From: Cephalothrix simula
Taxonomy: Eukaryota; Nemertea; Palaeonemertea; Archinemertea; Cephalotrichidae
NCBI GenBank assembly: GCA_035591015.1
Contig: JAXIUW010000007.1
Location: forward strand, 124,001-188,000
Direction of reading: 5' to 3'
Length of the DNA stretch: 64,000 nt
Below, piece after piece: positions 37,885 through 47,087 of this stretch. The notes beneath the pieces are model-generated. The model was not told the DNA's origin. It ran no database searches and saw only the letters and a list, made by a program, of their open reading frames with translations. The number at the start of each line of letters is the position of its first letter. Position 1 is the first letter of the stretch. Made by a program: the position numbers and the translations under genes.

Positions 37885-38811
37885 TCACCGTTGATACCTG
37901 CGCTGACCACGCAATGCGCCTTGAACGGTACGGAGCACAGGTTGGAGTGGTTTCTCAGATATTTTGGGGATAAATTGTTCTGTAGCCCCATAGGTTTCAG
38001 GTGGATGATCTTGCGCCGAGTCTGAAAGCTGCTGTTGACAGAAGCGATGCGCATTGGCAAATAACTCAACTCCTAGTGGTGGAAGCTGCTGCGTCCGTCC
38101 CCATTGAGGATGATTGGTGCGCTGATTATAGGCTTCGGGATGCGGCATTAAGCCCATAACTGTGCCACGGGCATTGCAAACCGCAGCTATGGCATCTACA
38201 GAACCGTTGGGGTTAAAGGGATAGTCCATGGTGGGTGATTGTCCATCTTGGCTGTACTGCATTACAATTTGGTTATGGGCAGAAATCTCATCTAGCGTAG
38301 ATTTTAAGCCGATAATTCGACCTTCACCGTGCCGAATGGGCAGTTGCATGTGCGTTAATCCCTTAGTAAATACGCAGGGACTATCCGGATTAACACTTAA
38401 ATCAACCCAGCGATTTTCATAACGACCATGACGATTAGGCGCCAAAGTCAGGCCACTAGTGGCTTGCTCTGGAGCGATTTTAGGCAAAAGCCCCAGCTTT
38501 AAGAGCAATTGAAAGCCATTGCAAATGCCTAAAACTAGTCGGCCGTTGTTGATATAGTCAATGATGCGTGGCAAAACGGGCTCTGCTCCATACCGAAAGC
38601 GATTGGCACAGGCTTTGGCTCCACCCAAGTCATCGCCATCCATAAAGCCTCCGCCAAATACAATGAGCTGATAATCAAGTAAATTAAGCTCATTAATTCT
38701 GTGCATATGAACAACATCAACGCTATCAAAGCCACCCTGATGCAGGGCATATTCTGTTTCACGTTCGCAGTTGGTTCCCCAACCAGATAAGACAAGTGCG
38801 TTAGTTTGCAT
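37885..38811 (-). CDS. purQ: FGAM synthase, glutaminase subunit PurQ
   Basis: Class I glutamine amidotransferase supplying ammonia to PurL. Start motif ALVLSGWGTNCERETEYAL, then GGGFMDGDDLGGAK, nucleophile LGICNGFQLLLKLG and MGLMPHPEA for the catalytic His/Glu. A 45-residue basic tail follows the normal end. It lies 12 bp after purL on the same strand, so both act in one enzyme. Confidence 0.96.
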   Translation of the reverse strand: MQTNALVLSGWGTNCERETEYALHQGGFDSVDVVHMHRINELNLLDYQLIVFGGGFMDGDDLGGAKACANRFRYGAEPVLPRIIDYINNGRLVLGICNGFQLLLKLGLLPKIAPEQATSGLTLAPNRHGRYENRWVDLSVNPDSPCVFTKGLTHMQLPIRHGEGRIIGLKSTLDEISAHNQIVMQYSQDGQSPTMDYPFNPNGSVDAIAAVCNARGTVMGLMPHPEAYNQRTNHPQWGRTQQLPPLGVELFANAHRFCQQQLSDSAQDHPPETYGATEQFIPKISEKPLQPVLRTVQGALRGQRRYQR

Positions 38812-38823
38812 AGTTTGTATAGT

Positions 38824-41800
38824 TTATAAATCCTTAAAGGGTGCTTGCCAAGATTGTTTTAGAGCATAAATGTTATCTACAATAATACTTTTAGAACCGC
38901 AACTTATATTAAGCAGTTCGCTATCGGTAACCCGTCCTAAGCGACTAAAAGTTACACCAGCGTTGTGCAAAGCGGCCTCAAAGCTGGCATCATCAACAAC
39001 CTCAACGATAATTCTAGCTGTAGATTCAGCGAACAAACATTCTTCAATGCTTAATGAACCTGCGGTTTGCTTAAGATCAACTTCTATGCCCCGGCCGCCA
39101 CTAAAGGCCATCTCTGCCAAAGCTACGGCTAAGCCTCCATCAGAGCAATCATGAGCAGCGACTATGTTATTAGACTCTATCTGCTGATGAATGGCAATGT
39201 AGCTTTGTAGCGCAGATTGTGGATTGGTTGTCGGGATAATTCCGCCTTCAATCTGCTGCATCATATAGTATTCTGAACGCCCCAATTCGGGCTTAGTTTG
39301 GCCAACCAGATACAGACTGTGCTGCGGCATCTTAACGTCCATGCTGATGGCTTGTTCAATGTTGTTCACAATACCCAAGGCCGTAATTAAAACAGTTGGC
39401 GGGGTAGAAATCCATCTTGAGTTTTCTACGTAGTCATTTTTCATACTGTCTTTGCCTGATATAAAGGCCACCAACGAGGTGGTGCTACTTTCATAAAGAG
39501 CCTGACAGGCACGCACTAGCTGCCCTAGTTTAAGCTGAGCCTGCGGATTGTCTGCTGCCGGCAAGGGATTAGACCAGCAAAAGTTATCAAGAGCGGTCAT
39601 TTGGCGTGGGTCAGCTCCGCCGGCAACTATATTACGCAGAGCTTCATCAAAGGCAGCTTGAGCCATTTTATAGGCATCAGGGCTATAACGGGGGCAAATA
39701 CCATGGCCAATAGCCAATCCCTGCGCACTACTGAGTTGTGGACGAATAACAGCGCAATCTGAAGGGCCATCATTATTGATGCCCACTAAAGGCTTGATTA
39801 CTGAGGCACCCTGAACCTCATGGTCGTACTGCCGCACCAGCGATTCTTTGCTGCAAATATTGGGCTGGCCTAGTAAGCGATGCAACACAGCTGCCCAATC
39901 ATCATGCCTTGGTACGGTTGGAGCAATTGGTAGCGGCGGTGGCAGATGCAAGGCATCAAGTTCTAAGGCAGGCAAGCCCTTGTGCATAAAGTTTAGGTCA
40001 AGGGCAGCGACTACTTCATTATGCCAGCGAGCAATGAACATTCCATTATCGGTAAACTGTCCAATATCAGTAGCTTCGCTGTCCATAGCTGTGGCGAGCT
40101 TTAGCAGTTCATCAAGTTTTTCAGGTGCTACGGCAAGCGTCATGCGCTCTTGGGATTCAGATACCATTACCTCCCACGGAGCCAGATTGGCATATTTAAG
40201 TGGAGCGTGGCTAAGATTAAGATCAGCACCGCCACTCAATAATGCCATTTCGCCTACTGATGATGACAATCCACCAGCACCGTTATCGGTAATAGCTCTA
40301 TAGAGGCCTTTATCTCGGGCTACACGGAGGTAGTCAAACATTTTCTTTTGGACGATTGGGTCGCCAATCTGAACGGCATTAACCGATGTTTTTTCATCCC
40401 ATTCACGTGATGAGGTGGTTGCACCGTGGATGCCGTCTTTGCCGATGCGTCCACCAACCATAACAATTCTGTCGCCGGGTAAAATCGTTTTTTTGTGGCC
40501 GGGTTGTTGGGCAATTGTCTTAGCCAATAAGCCTCCTGTGCCACAAAAAACTAAGGGGCGACACAGGTAATCGGGTTGAAAGACCACCGAGCCGTTAACC
40601 GTAGGGATGCCGCTTTTATTGCCGCCATGCTCAACCCCAAGCCGAACGCCCTCATAAATGCGCTGGGGATGCATTACTCGTGGCGGTAGATTGCCCTTGT
40701 AGAAGGGCGGTGCAAAGCAGAATACATCGGTATTACAGATAAGATCGGCGCCCAGTCCGGTGCCGAAGGGGTCTCGATTTACGCCAACAATGCCGGTCAA
40801 TGCTCCGCCGTAAGGATCTAAAGCACTGGGAGTGTTATGAGTTTCAACCTTGAATACTATATGATGACTGTCATTAAATTTAATCACCCCGGCATTATCA
40901 TCAAATACAGATACGCACAGGTCGTGGTTTTTGCGCACCTGCTGAGTTGCGCCCTGAATGTAGGTTTTATACAGCGAGTCAATGTGTTGAGTTTGCGGCT
41001 CTGCGCCTGAATAATCAGTGTAGTTGATACGAGCGTTAAATATTTTGTGCTTACAGTGCTCAGACCAAGTTTGAGCCAAAACTTCTAACTCTACTGCACT
41101 GATATTGCGCTGTTTAATATATTCGCAACGCTTGGCCATGGCCTCGGGTTGGCTAAAATACTGTTTAATACAAGCTATTTCAGCAGTGCTTAGCCCTAAT
41201 TCGGTGGCGATGTTATCAAATTCGGCCTGTTGAGGATTATAGAATTGCGAAGGCGGATTAGCGGGCTTAATTACGGGCAGTTTATTGAGTAATTCAGTGG
41301 TCTGTCCACGCTCTAAAATGCTGGCTTGTTGGATGAGTGGGTTATACAGCCAACGCTGGGCTATTTGAACAATATCAGAGCGTTGGGCTTGTGGATAATC
41401 AAAAAAGTAACCCTGCGCAAAATGAACATCAAGTCTAGCAGCATTGTTTAAGCGATTGTTGAGGTGGATATTACTGGCATTACTGGGCGTGTCATGCGCT
41501 GGGTAAGCCAGATAATTAAGTAATGATTGGCTAGCTGTACGACCTTGATTGTCGGTAACGCCGGGCAAGAAAGACACCTCTACATACCAATTATAGTCTT
41601 GGTCAGCAAGGCTTTTGGTGTTGATGAAGGTTTCATCTAAAATTGGATCAGAAAACAGTTTTTGACCAATTTCTAGCAACTGCTCATCGCTAATCTGTGG
41701 CAAGTCAAAAAACAAATAAATACGGGCTGTTCTGATAGAGTGCGGTCTGAACGCTGTAAATTTTTGCAGCTGTTGCCATGTTTTGCCACCAAGCGAATCA

Positions 41801-41859
41801 TAGTCGCTATGACGGTTGACAATCTCTATGCGTGATACGGCAGATGAAGCAGCATTCAT
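38824..41859 (-). CDS. purL: FGAM synthase PurL with PurS-like N-terminal fusion
   Basis: The protein is 1011 aa, between the small PurL (about 740) and the full-length form (about 1300). The first 210 residues contain two alpha/beta modules (SIRTARIYLFFDL..., and DVHFAQGYFFDYPQ) of the PurS type. The catalytic part has LAQTWSEHCKHKIF, FKVETHNTPSALDPYGGALTG, GKDGIHGATTSSREWDEK, DNGAGGLSSSVGEMA and DCSDGGLAVALAEMA. PurQ stays a separate gene next door, so the organism uses an S-L fusion plus PurQ. Confidence 0.95.
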   Translation of the reverse strand: MNAASSAVSRIEIVNRHSDYDSLGGKTWQQLQKFTAFRPHSIRTARIYLFFDLPQISDEQLLEIGQKLFSDPILDETFINTKSLADQDYNWYVEVSFLPGVTDNQGRTASQSLLNYLAYPAHDTPSNASNIHLNNRLNNAARLDVHFAQGYFFDYPQAQRSDIVQIAQRWLYNPLIQQASILERGQTTELLNKLPVIKPANPPSQFYNPQQAEFDNIATELGLSTAEIACIKQYFSQPEAMAKRCEYIKQRNISAVELEVLAQTWSEHCKHKIFNARINYTDYSGAEPQTQHIDSLYKTYIQGATQQVRKNHDLCVSVFDDNAGVIKFNDSHHIVFKVETHNTPSALDPYGGALTGIVGVNRDPFGTGLGADLICNTDVFCFAPPFYKGNLPPRVMHPQRIYEGVRLGVEHGGNKSGIPTVNGSVVFQPDYLCRPLVFCGTGGLLAKTIAQQPGHKKTILPGDRIVMVGGRIGKDGIHGATTSSREWDEKTSVNAVQIGDPIVQKKMFDYLRVARDKGLYRAITDNGAGGLSSSVGEMALLSGGADLNLSHAPLKYANLAPWEVMVSESQERMTLAVAPEKLDELLKLATAMDSEATDIGQFTDNGMFIARWHNEVVAALDLNFMHKGLPALELDALHLPPPLPIAPTVPRHDDWAAVLHRLLGQPNICSKESLVRQYDHEVQGASVIKPLVGINNDGPSDCAVIRPQLSSAQGLAIGHGICPRYSPDAYKMAQAAFDEALRNIVAGGADPRQMTALDNFCWSNPLPAADNPQAQLKLGQLVRACQALYESSTTSLVAFISGKDSMKNDYVENSRWISTPPTVLITALGIVNNIEQAISMDVKMPQHSLYLVGQTKPELGRSEYYMMQQIEGGIIPTTNPQSALQSYIAIHQQIESNNIVAAHDCSDGGLAVALAEMAFSGGRGIEVDLKQTAGSLSIEECLFAESTARIIVEVVDDASFEAALHNAGVTFSRLGRVTDSELLNISCGSKSIIVDNIYALKQSWQAPFKDL

Positions 41860-41861
41860 TC

Positions 41862-42458
41862 TTAGTCAACGTTTTGTCGACCCAAAAAGGCCTGCTCAAT
41901 GGTAATGCCATCGGTTAGTTCAAGATGAGCACCAATCGGCATGCCTCTGGCCAGTTTGGTAACCTTAATTGATGATGACAGAATGCTTTTGATGTGCAGA
42001 GCGGTAGCCTCTCCATTAGTTGATGGATTGGTAGCGATAACCACTTCATTAAAATTGCCACGCTCTAGTTTTTCAATGAGGCTTTTGAGGGTTAGTTCAT
42101 CGGGTCCTATGCCATCAATGGGTGACAAAACCCCTCTTAAAACATGGTACTGGCCGTTGAATACAGCGGTATTCTCAATAGCGAAAATATCTTGAGGCTG
42201 TTCAACAATGCACACTTGGCCGTTTAATCTGCGCTCATCATTGCAAATAAGGCAAAGACTATCTTCGGCAAAGCCATGGCAATTATCGCAAAATCTTATT
42301 GAATGCTTAACATCTTCAATGGCTTTAGCCAAAGCGAGAGCTTGGTGTTGGGGTCTTTGTAACAGGGCAAAGGCCAAGCGTTGAGCAGTACGTGTGCCAA
42401 TGCCCGGCAGTTCAGCCAGCTCATCTACTAGGCGTAACAGTGTTGACGGCAGCTTCAT
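41862..42458 (-). CDS. recR: Recombination protein RecR
   Basis: RecR (198 aa) works with RecO/RecF in gap repair. The helix-hairpin-helix (LAELPGIGTRTAQRLAFALL), zinc finger (CDNCHGFAEDSLCLIC) and Toprim domain (CIVEQPQDIFAIE) are in order. Its start overlaps the ybaB stop by 4 bp, the classical dnaX-ybaB-recR arrangement. Confidence 0.97.
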   Translation of the reverse strand: MKLPSTLLRLVDELAELPGIGTRTAQRLAFALLQRPQHQALALAKAIEDVKHSIRFCDNCHGFAEDSLCLICNDERRLNGQVCIVEQPQDIFAIENTAVFNGQYHVLRGVLSPIDGIGPDELTLKSLIEKLERGNFNEVVIATNPSTNGEATALHIKSILSSSIKVTKLARGMPIGAHLELTDGITIEQAFLGRQNVD

Positions 42459-42775
42459 CGGAACATCCCTGAAAAATCACCGCCCACCAACGAAGACATT
42501 TCACCACGCAATAGCTCAATAATTTTTTTGTGGGCTGTGTTGGTACACGATAGAATTAAATCTTCAAGCAGATTCTTTTTTTCTGGCGTAAGTAATTGTG
42601 GATCAATTTCTACGGTCAGAGCCTCTCCACGGCCATTGAAAGTCATTTTAACCATATCGCCGCCAGCCGAAACCGGCACCGTAACCCGGCCGAGCTCTTC
42701 TTGCTTTTTCTCAAAGATAGCTTTGAAATCTTTAGCTTTTTTTAGTAATTCAAATAAATCACCGCCGAGCATCAT
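42455..42775 (-). CDS. ybaB: YbaB/EbfC nucleoid-associated protein
   Basis: A 106-aa DNA-binding protein. DLFELLKKAKDFKAIFEKKQEELGRVTV and GGDMVKMTFNGRGEALTVEIDPQLL are family features. The start overlaps dnaX by 17 bp, and the stop overlaps recR. Confidence 0.94.
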   Translation of the reverse strand: MMLGGDLFELLKKAKDFKAIFEKKQEELGRVTVPVSAGGDMVKMTFNGRGEALTVEIDPQLLTPEKKNLLEDLILSCTNTAHKKIIELLRGEMSSLVGGDFSGMFR

Positions 42776-44690
42776 CTACCTCCGTTAAGATTACTGACTG
42801 CACACGACTTCCCGGAAAGCTATCTAATAACATTTTAACTCGTGGGTTGTTGCGTGCGTTCTGGCGCAGCTCATTCTTGTCAGCCTCAGCCCGCTCTTCC
42901 TCAATACTAGCACGACTAACCGCTACAGCATCAGTATTACTAACATGATGCTTGCTATCAATAGGGTTGCTGGCCTCCGCATTACTATTCTCAGAAGCAC
43001 TATTCTCCAAAGTGCTGCTCTTAAAATCACTGCTCTGCAAAGCATTGCTATCAGAAGTGCTGTTTTCAGTAATTCTGCTTTTTATAGCTGCTGTTGCGAT
43101 GGTGGTCGGTTTTTTTAGAGAATTGCTAGGGTTGCTGGTAAAGGCAATGCCGTTAGATTGGTTGCTCTTGGCGTCTTGTTGATTTTCATCAAGCCAGCGC
43201 AGCTTAAAATCTTGCCCAAAGTGCTGTTTTATCATAGCTTCAATATCATGCACATCTGATTCTTTTAGTAAATTAGTTTTCATCTTAATCAATTCAATGC
43301 CATCATCCAAAACTTTTACGCGCGTTCTTTTAAGTATGGCACCAACCCGTTTACCAACTTTTTCATTAACGGTGGTAATGGTGTCAATCCAGCGTTGGTC
43401 ATCGCAGAACTTGGCAGAAGCATCTAGTGCATCATGGATATTAGTTGGCGAGGAATCAATATTGGCCATGGTGGAATCTGTTGGCAAGGTCGGCAGACTT
43501 GATGAGTGCTGTGGCGATGACGAAGGAGCACCTTTGTGCGCAGAAGTCGGTTTTTCTATGCCTTGGGCTAGATTGAGCAATTCTGGCAAACCAACCACCG
43601 TTTCAATGCTAAGACACTTCAAAATTGCCATTTCAAAGCAGTGCCAGCTATGCTCTGTCAACTTGAATTGCAGATTTAATTCTATGAAAACATAGAACAT
43701 TTGCTGGATTTGATCGGTGCTGATTAGATTATGTTGCTGGTGGTAGAACTGTTGGGCTTCAGGATTCATTCGCGAGCAATAGTCGGCATCTTTCCCCAAG
43801 ATTTGATAAAAGTTAAGCTCTTTAAGATGAAATAGAATGCGCTCAAGCAAGGTTTGTTTAGCCACCCCTTTTTCAATGATAGTTCCTACCATGGCTAAGG
43901 TTTGGGGAGCATCTTTGGCAATGATTGCGGCTAGTAGCTCAAAGATAACTCGGTCGCCCACTAAGCCCAAGGCAGTTTGAATTTGCTCTAGGCTAGGCTT
44001 AGCTCCGGCATAGGCAATAATTTTTTCAAGCATGCCCAAAGCATCACGCAAAGAGCCTTGGGCAGATAAGATAATCAACTCAATACCGGCTTGCGGAATA
44101 ACTAAATTTTCTTTAGATGCAGTTAGCTGCAAATAGTCGGCAAGGTCTTTATTTGAGATTCGATTAAAATCGTGGCGTTGACAGCGTGATAGAACCGTGG
44201 GCGGAATACGCTCGGCATCAGTCGTGGCTAAAATAAACACAGCATGTGGCGGTGGCTCTTCTAAGGTCTTGAGCAGGGCGTTAAATGACTCAGTGGTCAG
44301 CATATGCACCTCATCAATAATGTAAATGCGGTACTGGCCTTGAGCGGGCAAAAAACCAATCCGTGAGCGCAATTCACGAATATGGTCAATGCCTCGGTTA
44401 GAAGCGGCATCTATCTCATGCACATCGGCAGAGGTGGTTCGGTTAATGTCAGTGCAACTAGGGCAGGTGTTGCACGGCTCGGCGCCATCACGATGTTGAC
44501 AATTCAAAGCCTTGGCAAGAATGCGAGCTGTGGTCGTCTTGCCTACCCCCCGAGGTCCAACAAACAGATAGGTATGGGCGTTGTGGTCGCTAAGAATAGC
44601 ATTAGACAAAATAGTCCGTGTTACATTTTGCCCGGCTATGTCTGCGAAGGTTTGTGGCCTTAATTTTCTTGCTAATACAACGTGAGCCAT
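42759..44690 (-). CDS. dnaX: DNA polymerase III subunits gamma/tau
   Basis: Clamp-loader ATPase. Numbered from ATG 44690: P-loop GPRGVGKTT near residue 45, zinc cluster CQHRDGAEPCNTCPSC, DEVHML near 126 and SRC sensor near 168. After the AAA core and collar, a linker (about 385-420) and a second Ser/Asn-rich stretch (about 540-573) are low complexity; the latter is made of six 5-residue units encoded by 15-bp repeats. A TTG two codons upstream is an alternative start. Total length about 643 aa is normal. Confidence 0.96.
   Translation of the reverse strand: MAHVVLARKLRPQTFADIAGQNVTRTILSNAILSDHNAHTYLFVGPRGVGKTTTARILAKALNCQHRDGAEPCNTCPSCTDINRTTSADVHEIDAASNRGIDHIRELRSRIGFLPAQGQYRIYIIDEVHMLTTESFNALLKTLEEPPPHAVFILATTDAERIPPTVLSRCQRHDFNRISNKDLADYLQLTASKENLVIPQAGIELIILSAQGSLRDALGMLEKIIAYAGAKPSLEQIQTALGLVGDRVIFELLAAIIAKDAPQTLAMVGTIIEKGVAKQTLLERILFHLKELNFYQILGKDADYCSRMNPEAQQFYHQQHNLISTDQIQQMFYVFIELNLQFKLTEHSWHCFEMAILKCLSIETVVGLPELLNLAQGIEKPTSAHKGAPSSSPQHSSSLPTLPTDSTMANIDSSPTNIHDALDASAKFCDDQRWIDTITTVNEKVGKRVGAILKRTRVKVLDDGIELIKMKTNLLKESDVHDIEAMIKQHFGQDFKLRWLDENQQDAKSNQSNGIAFTSNPSNSLKKPTTIATAAIKSRITENSTSDSNALQSSDFKSSTLENSASENSNAEASNPIDSKHHVSNTDAVAVSRASIEEERAEADKNELRQNARNNPRVKMLLDSFPGSRVQSVILTEVDDARR
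42972..43064 (-). repeat. 15-bp coding repeat inside dnaX
   Basis: Six imperfect 15-bp units on the plus strand (for example GAAGCACTATTCTCC, AAAGTGCTGCTCTTA, GAAGTGCTGTTTTCA) encode an Asn/Ser-rich pentapeptide repeat in the tau linker. The reading frame is preserved throughout. The unit resembles the three 15-bp repeats in the intergenic gap at 28840-28884. Confidence 0.75.
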
Positions 44691-44701
44691 TCTCAAACCA
44701 C

Positions 44702-44726
44702 CCCGGCAATCTAAAACTGCCGGTTG
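44702..44726 (-). promoter_or_regulatory. dnaX: Stem-loop just upstream of dnaX
   Basis: CCGGCA and TGCCGG form a 6-bp stem with a 9-nt loop about 12-35 nt before the dnaX ATG. It could affect translation start or end transcription from ispE; it lacks a long U tract on the minus strand. Confidence 0.3.
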
Positions 44727-44790
44727 TTAAACTAAGTATCAATCGGCAACTCTAACATGAATTAAAGCCGTACAGCAATGCCTTTTTCAG

Positions 44791-45654
44791 CTAGACCGCT
44801 GCTAAATAATCGTGAGTATTCAAAGTATTAAACTCTATGCAATCTATATCATTTGGCATTTCATAACGAGCTTTTTGGCGTTGCTCTGAGCTGTTAAAGA
44901 AGGCTGAAAAAGTGCTGCCACTACCATTAAGAACCACGCCCATTGCGCCGAGTTGGTAGAGCTGTGAGCGAAGGTTGTTGAGGTGTGGGTAGCTACTAAA
45001 GAAGTACGCTTCAAAGCTGTTATAGAGATTTTCTAACAACGTGGTGGCCGTTAGAGTTTTGGAGGCAAGAGTGGCGGGTAATTCTTTCTCAATTTTAACT
45101 TTGGCATACATTTCTGCCGTATTACAGGTGATACGGGGAATAATTAACAGCCCGCACAGCTGTGGAGGATTAACCAAGGGCTCTAGCAATTCACCACGAC
45201 CCCAAGCCAAAGTTGGGCGTGGTTTAAGAAAAAATGGCACATCACTGCCTAAGTTTTGGGCAAGCTCTAGCAGCTGGCTAGCGTTTAGGGGTTTATCGTA
45301 AAGAGTATTCAATACTTGCAGAGTAGCGGCGGCATTGGCTGAACCACCGCCTAGTCCAGCTTGTGGTGGAATAGATTTATTTAAGATAACTTGCCACTGC
45401 GGCTCTACATGGCTGGCCTTCTGCCACATCTGAGCAGCACGATAAACAAGATTATGCTCTGGAGTGCCAAGATCAAAGCCACCGGTAACGATTAGATCAA
45501 TTCGTGGGCTAGGTATTTTTTTAATAACTAGCCTGTCGTAGAGATTAATCGGAAACAGGGCTAGGCGCACCTCATGAAAGCCGTCTCTACGCAAAGAGCC
45601 CACATACAGCAAAGGTGTAATCTTAGCCGGGCAAAGAACAGTAATCTTGCTCAA
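44791..45654 (-). CDS. ispE: 4-diphosphocytidyl-2-C-methyl-D-erythritol kinase
   Basis: GHMP kinase of the MEP pathway (287 aa). PAKITPLLYVGSLRRDGFHEV is the N-terminal signature and PPQAGLGGGSANAAATLQVLN the ATP-binding glycine loop; GMGVVLNGSGSTFSAFF is motif 3. It precedes dnaX by about 100 bp and follows mdh by 25 bp. Confidence 0.94.
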   Translation of the reverse strand: MSKITVLCPAKITPLLYVGSLRRDGFHEVRLALFPINLYDRLVIKKIPSPRIDLIVTGGFDLGTPEHNLVYRAAQMWQKASHVEPQWQVILNKSIPPQAGLGGGSANAAATLQVLNTLYDKPLNASQLLELAQNLGSDVPFFLKPRPTLAWGRGELLEPLVNPPQLCGLLIIPRITCNTAEMYAKVKIEKELPATLASKTLTATTLLENLYNSFEAYFFSSYPHLNNLRSQLYQLGAMGVVLNGSGSTFSAFFNSSEQRQKARYEMPNDIDCIEFNTLNTHDYLAAV

Positions 45655-45679
45655 AAAATCTTACTCAAAGTGAGTTTAA

Positions 45680-46660
45680 TTACAGCAAGTCAGCTACGGC
45701 ACTGCGCTCTTCTTCAAGCTCTTTTTGCGTGGCGGCTACTTTAGATTGGGCAAAGTCATTATGCTTAAGACTCTGAACTATAGTAGCTTCCATATTTTTG
45801 TATTCTACCGGAAATGAGAATATCAAGCCCGGAGTAATGCCATAGCTTCCATCAGAACAAATTGATGAGCTTGTCCATTCACCTTCGGGTGTTCCGTAAA
45901 GAATCGTCTTGACGTGGTCAATAGCAGCATTGGCTGCCGAAGCTGCCGAAGAAACGCCTCTGGCTTTGATGATTGCTGCTCCACGCTGTTGCACCGTGGG
46001 CAAAAAGCTGGTTTCAATCCAATTTTGGTCATTAATAAGCTCGGCGGCAGGCTGGCCATTAACCTTGGCATTGTAGCAGTCTGGATATTGGGTAGCGCTA
46101 TGATTGCCCCAAACACACATATGACTAACCTGACTAACGTCAACCCCGGCCTTTTGAGCGACTTGCGTTAGGGCACGATTATGATCAAGCCTAGTCATGG
46201 CACTAAAGCGATCTCTGGGTATTGAGGGCGCATTATGCATGGCAATCAAGCAGTTAGTGTTGGCTGGATTACCAACTACAAAGGCTCTTACATCATCGGC
46301 GGCACGCTCAAGCGCTCGGCCTTGATTGACGAATATTTTGCCGTTTTCTGTGAGCAAGTCTTTGCGTTCCATGCCCGGTCCACGAGGCTTGCTGCCCACC
46401 AATAATGCCCAGTTGATGCCCTCAAACATGGCACTGGGGTCATCGCCAAACTTTATCTTTTTAAGCGTGGGGTAAGCGCAGTCATCAAGCTCCATAACTA
46501 CGCCCTCTAAAGCACGCATAGCCGGAGGAATTTCAACCAAATGCAGGTGCACCGGAGTATCTTTACCAAAAACTTCTCCTGAAGCCACTCTAAAAATAAG
46601 GCTGTAGGCCAGCTGACCCGCTGCTCCAGTGATGGCTACTTTTACGGCTTCTTTTGTCAT
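45680..46660 (-). CDS. mdh: Malate dehydrogenase
   Basis: NAD-dependent malate dehydrogenase (326 aa). The ATG at 46660 is preceded by AGAGGAT and begins [21 protein letters not shown], the nucleotide-binding Rossmann motif. [20 protein letters not shown] and the catalytic His in [13 protein letters not shown] are seen. It is of the LDH-like form common in proteobacteria. Confidence 0.96.
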   Translation of the reverse strand: MTKEAVKVAITGAAGQLAYSLIFRVASGEVFGKDTPVHLHLVEIPPAMRALEGVVMELDDCAYPTLKKIKFGDDPSAMFEGINWALLVGSKPRGPGMERKDLLTENGKIFVNQGRALERAADDVRAFVVGNPANTNCLIAMHNAPSIPRDRFSAMTRLDHNRALTQVAQKAGVDVSQVSHMCVWGNHSATQYPDCYNAKVNGQPAAELINDQNWIETSFLPTVQQRGAAIIKARGVSSAASAANAAIDHVKTILYGTPEGEWTSSSICSDGSYGITPGLIFSFPVEYKNMEATIVQSLKHNDFAQSKVAATQKELEEERSAVADLL

Positions 46661-47087
46661 ATATCCTCTATATTGTTTATTGAACTGTAAAATAAATTGG
46701 GGGCATTGCAATCCGGAAGCATGCAACTAAAAGTCATAGCAACGGAGATATGCTTTACCAATAGGCGCAATTGTACAATGTACTGGTTATGTTTGCCAAG
46801 TAGCTTCAATTTAATATCTTGTAAAGTCGGGCTTATCAATAGGTTGTCGGCATTCTTCAGCACTTTAATTTTACTACATTTATTACAGTATATAATGTGG
46901 GCGGTAATTGCGATGTGTGCTGGTTAATGCATACAAGCTGATATATGGGGGCGATATATACAAGTTGACATATAAAAGTCGACATATAGATATATAAAGA
47001 TTGATATATAAAAGCCGATATATACAAGCTGATACAGCGGAGCGATCTATCCAAGCCATTGTTGGAGGCTAAGGCCCTCTTAAAATA
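46661..47087. repeat. Intergenic region with degenerate AT-rich repeats
   Basis: Between 46927 and 47035 the sequence consists of repeated GATATATA-core units such as CAAGCTGATATA, CAAGTTGACATATAAAAG and CCGATATATA. The rest holds the mdh promoter region. No gene is supported. Confidence 0.6.

Noticed and set aside
37653-38069. A 138-codon minus-strand frame overlapping the 3' end of purQ
   Set aside because: It is in a different frame from purQ over the conserved region, basic and low complexity, without a ribosome-binding site.
44697-44790. 4.5S RNA gene upstream of dnaX
   Set aside because: No SRP RNA core motif is visible in the 94-bp gap, only a short hairpin.
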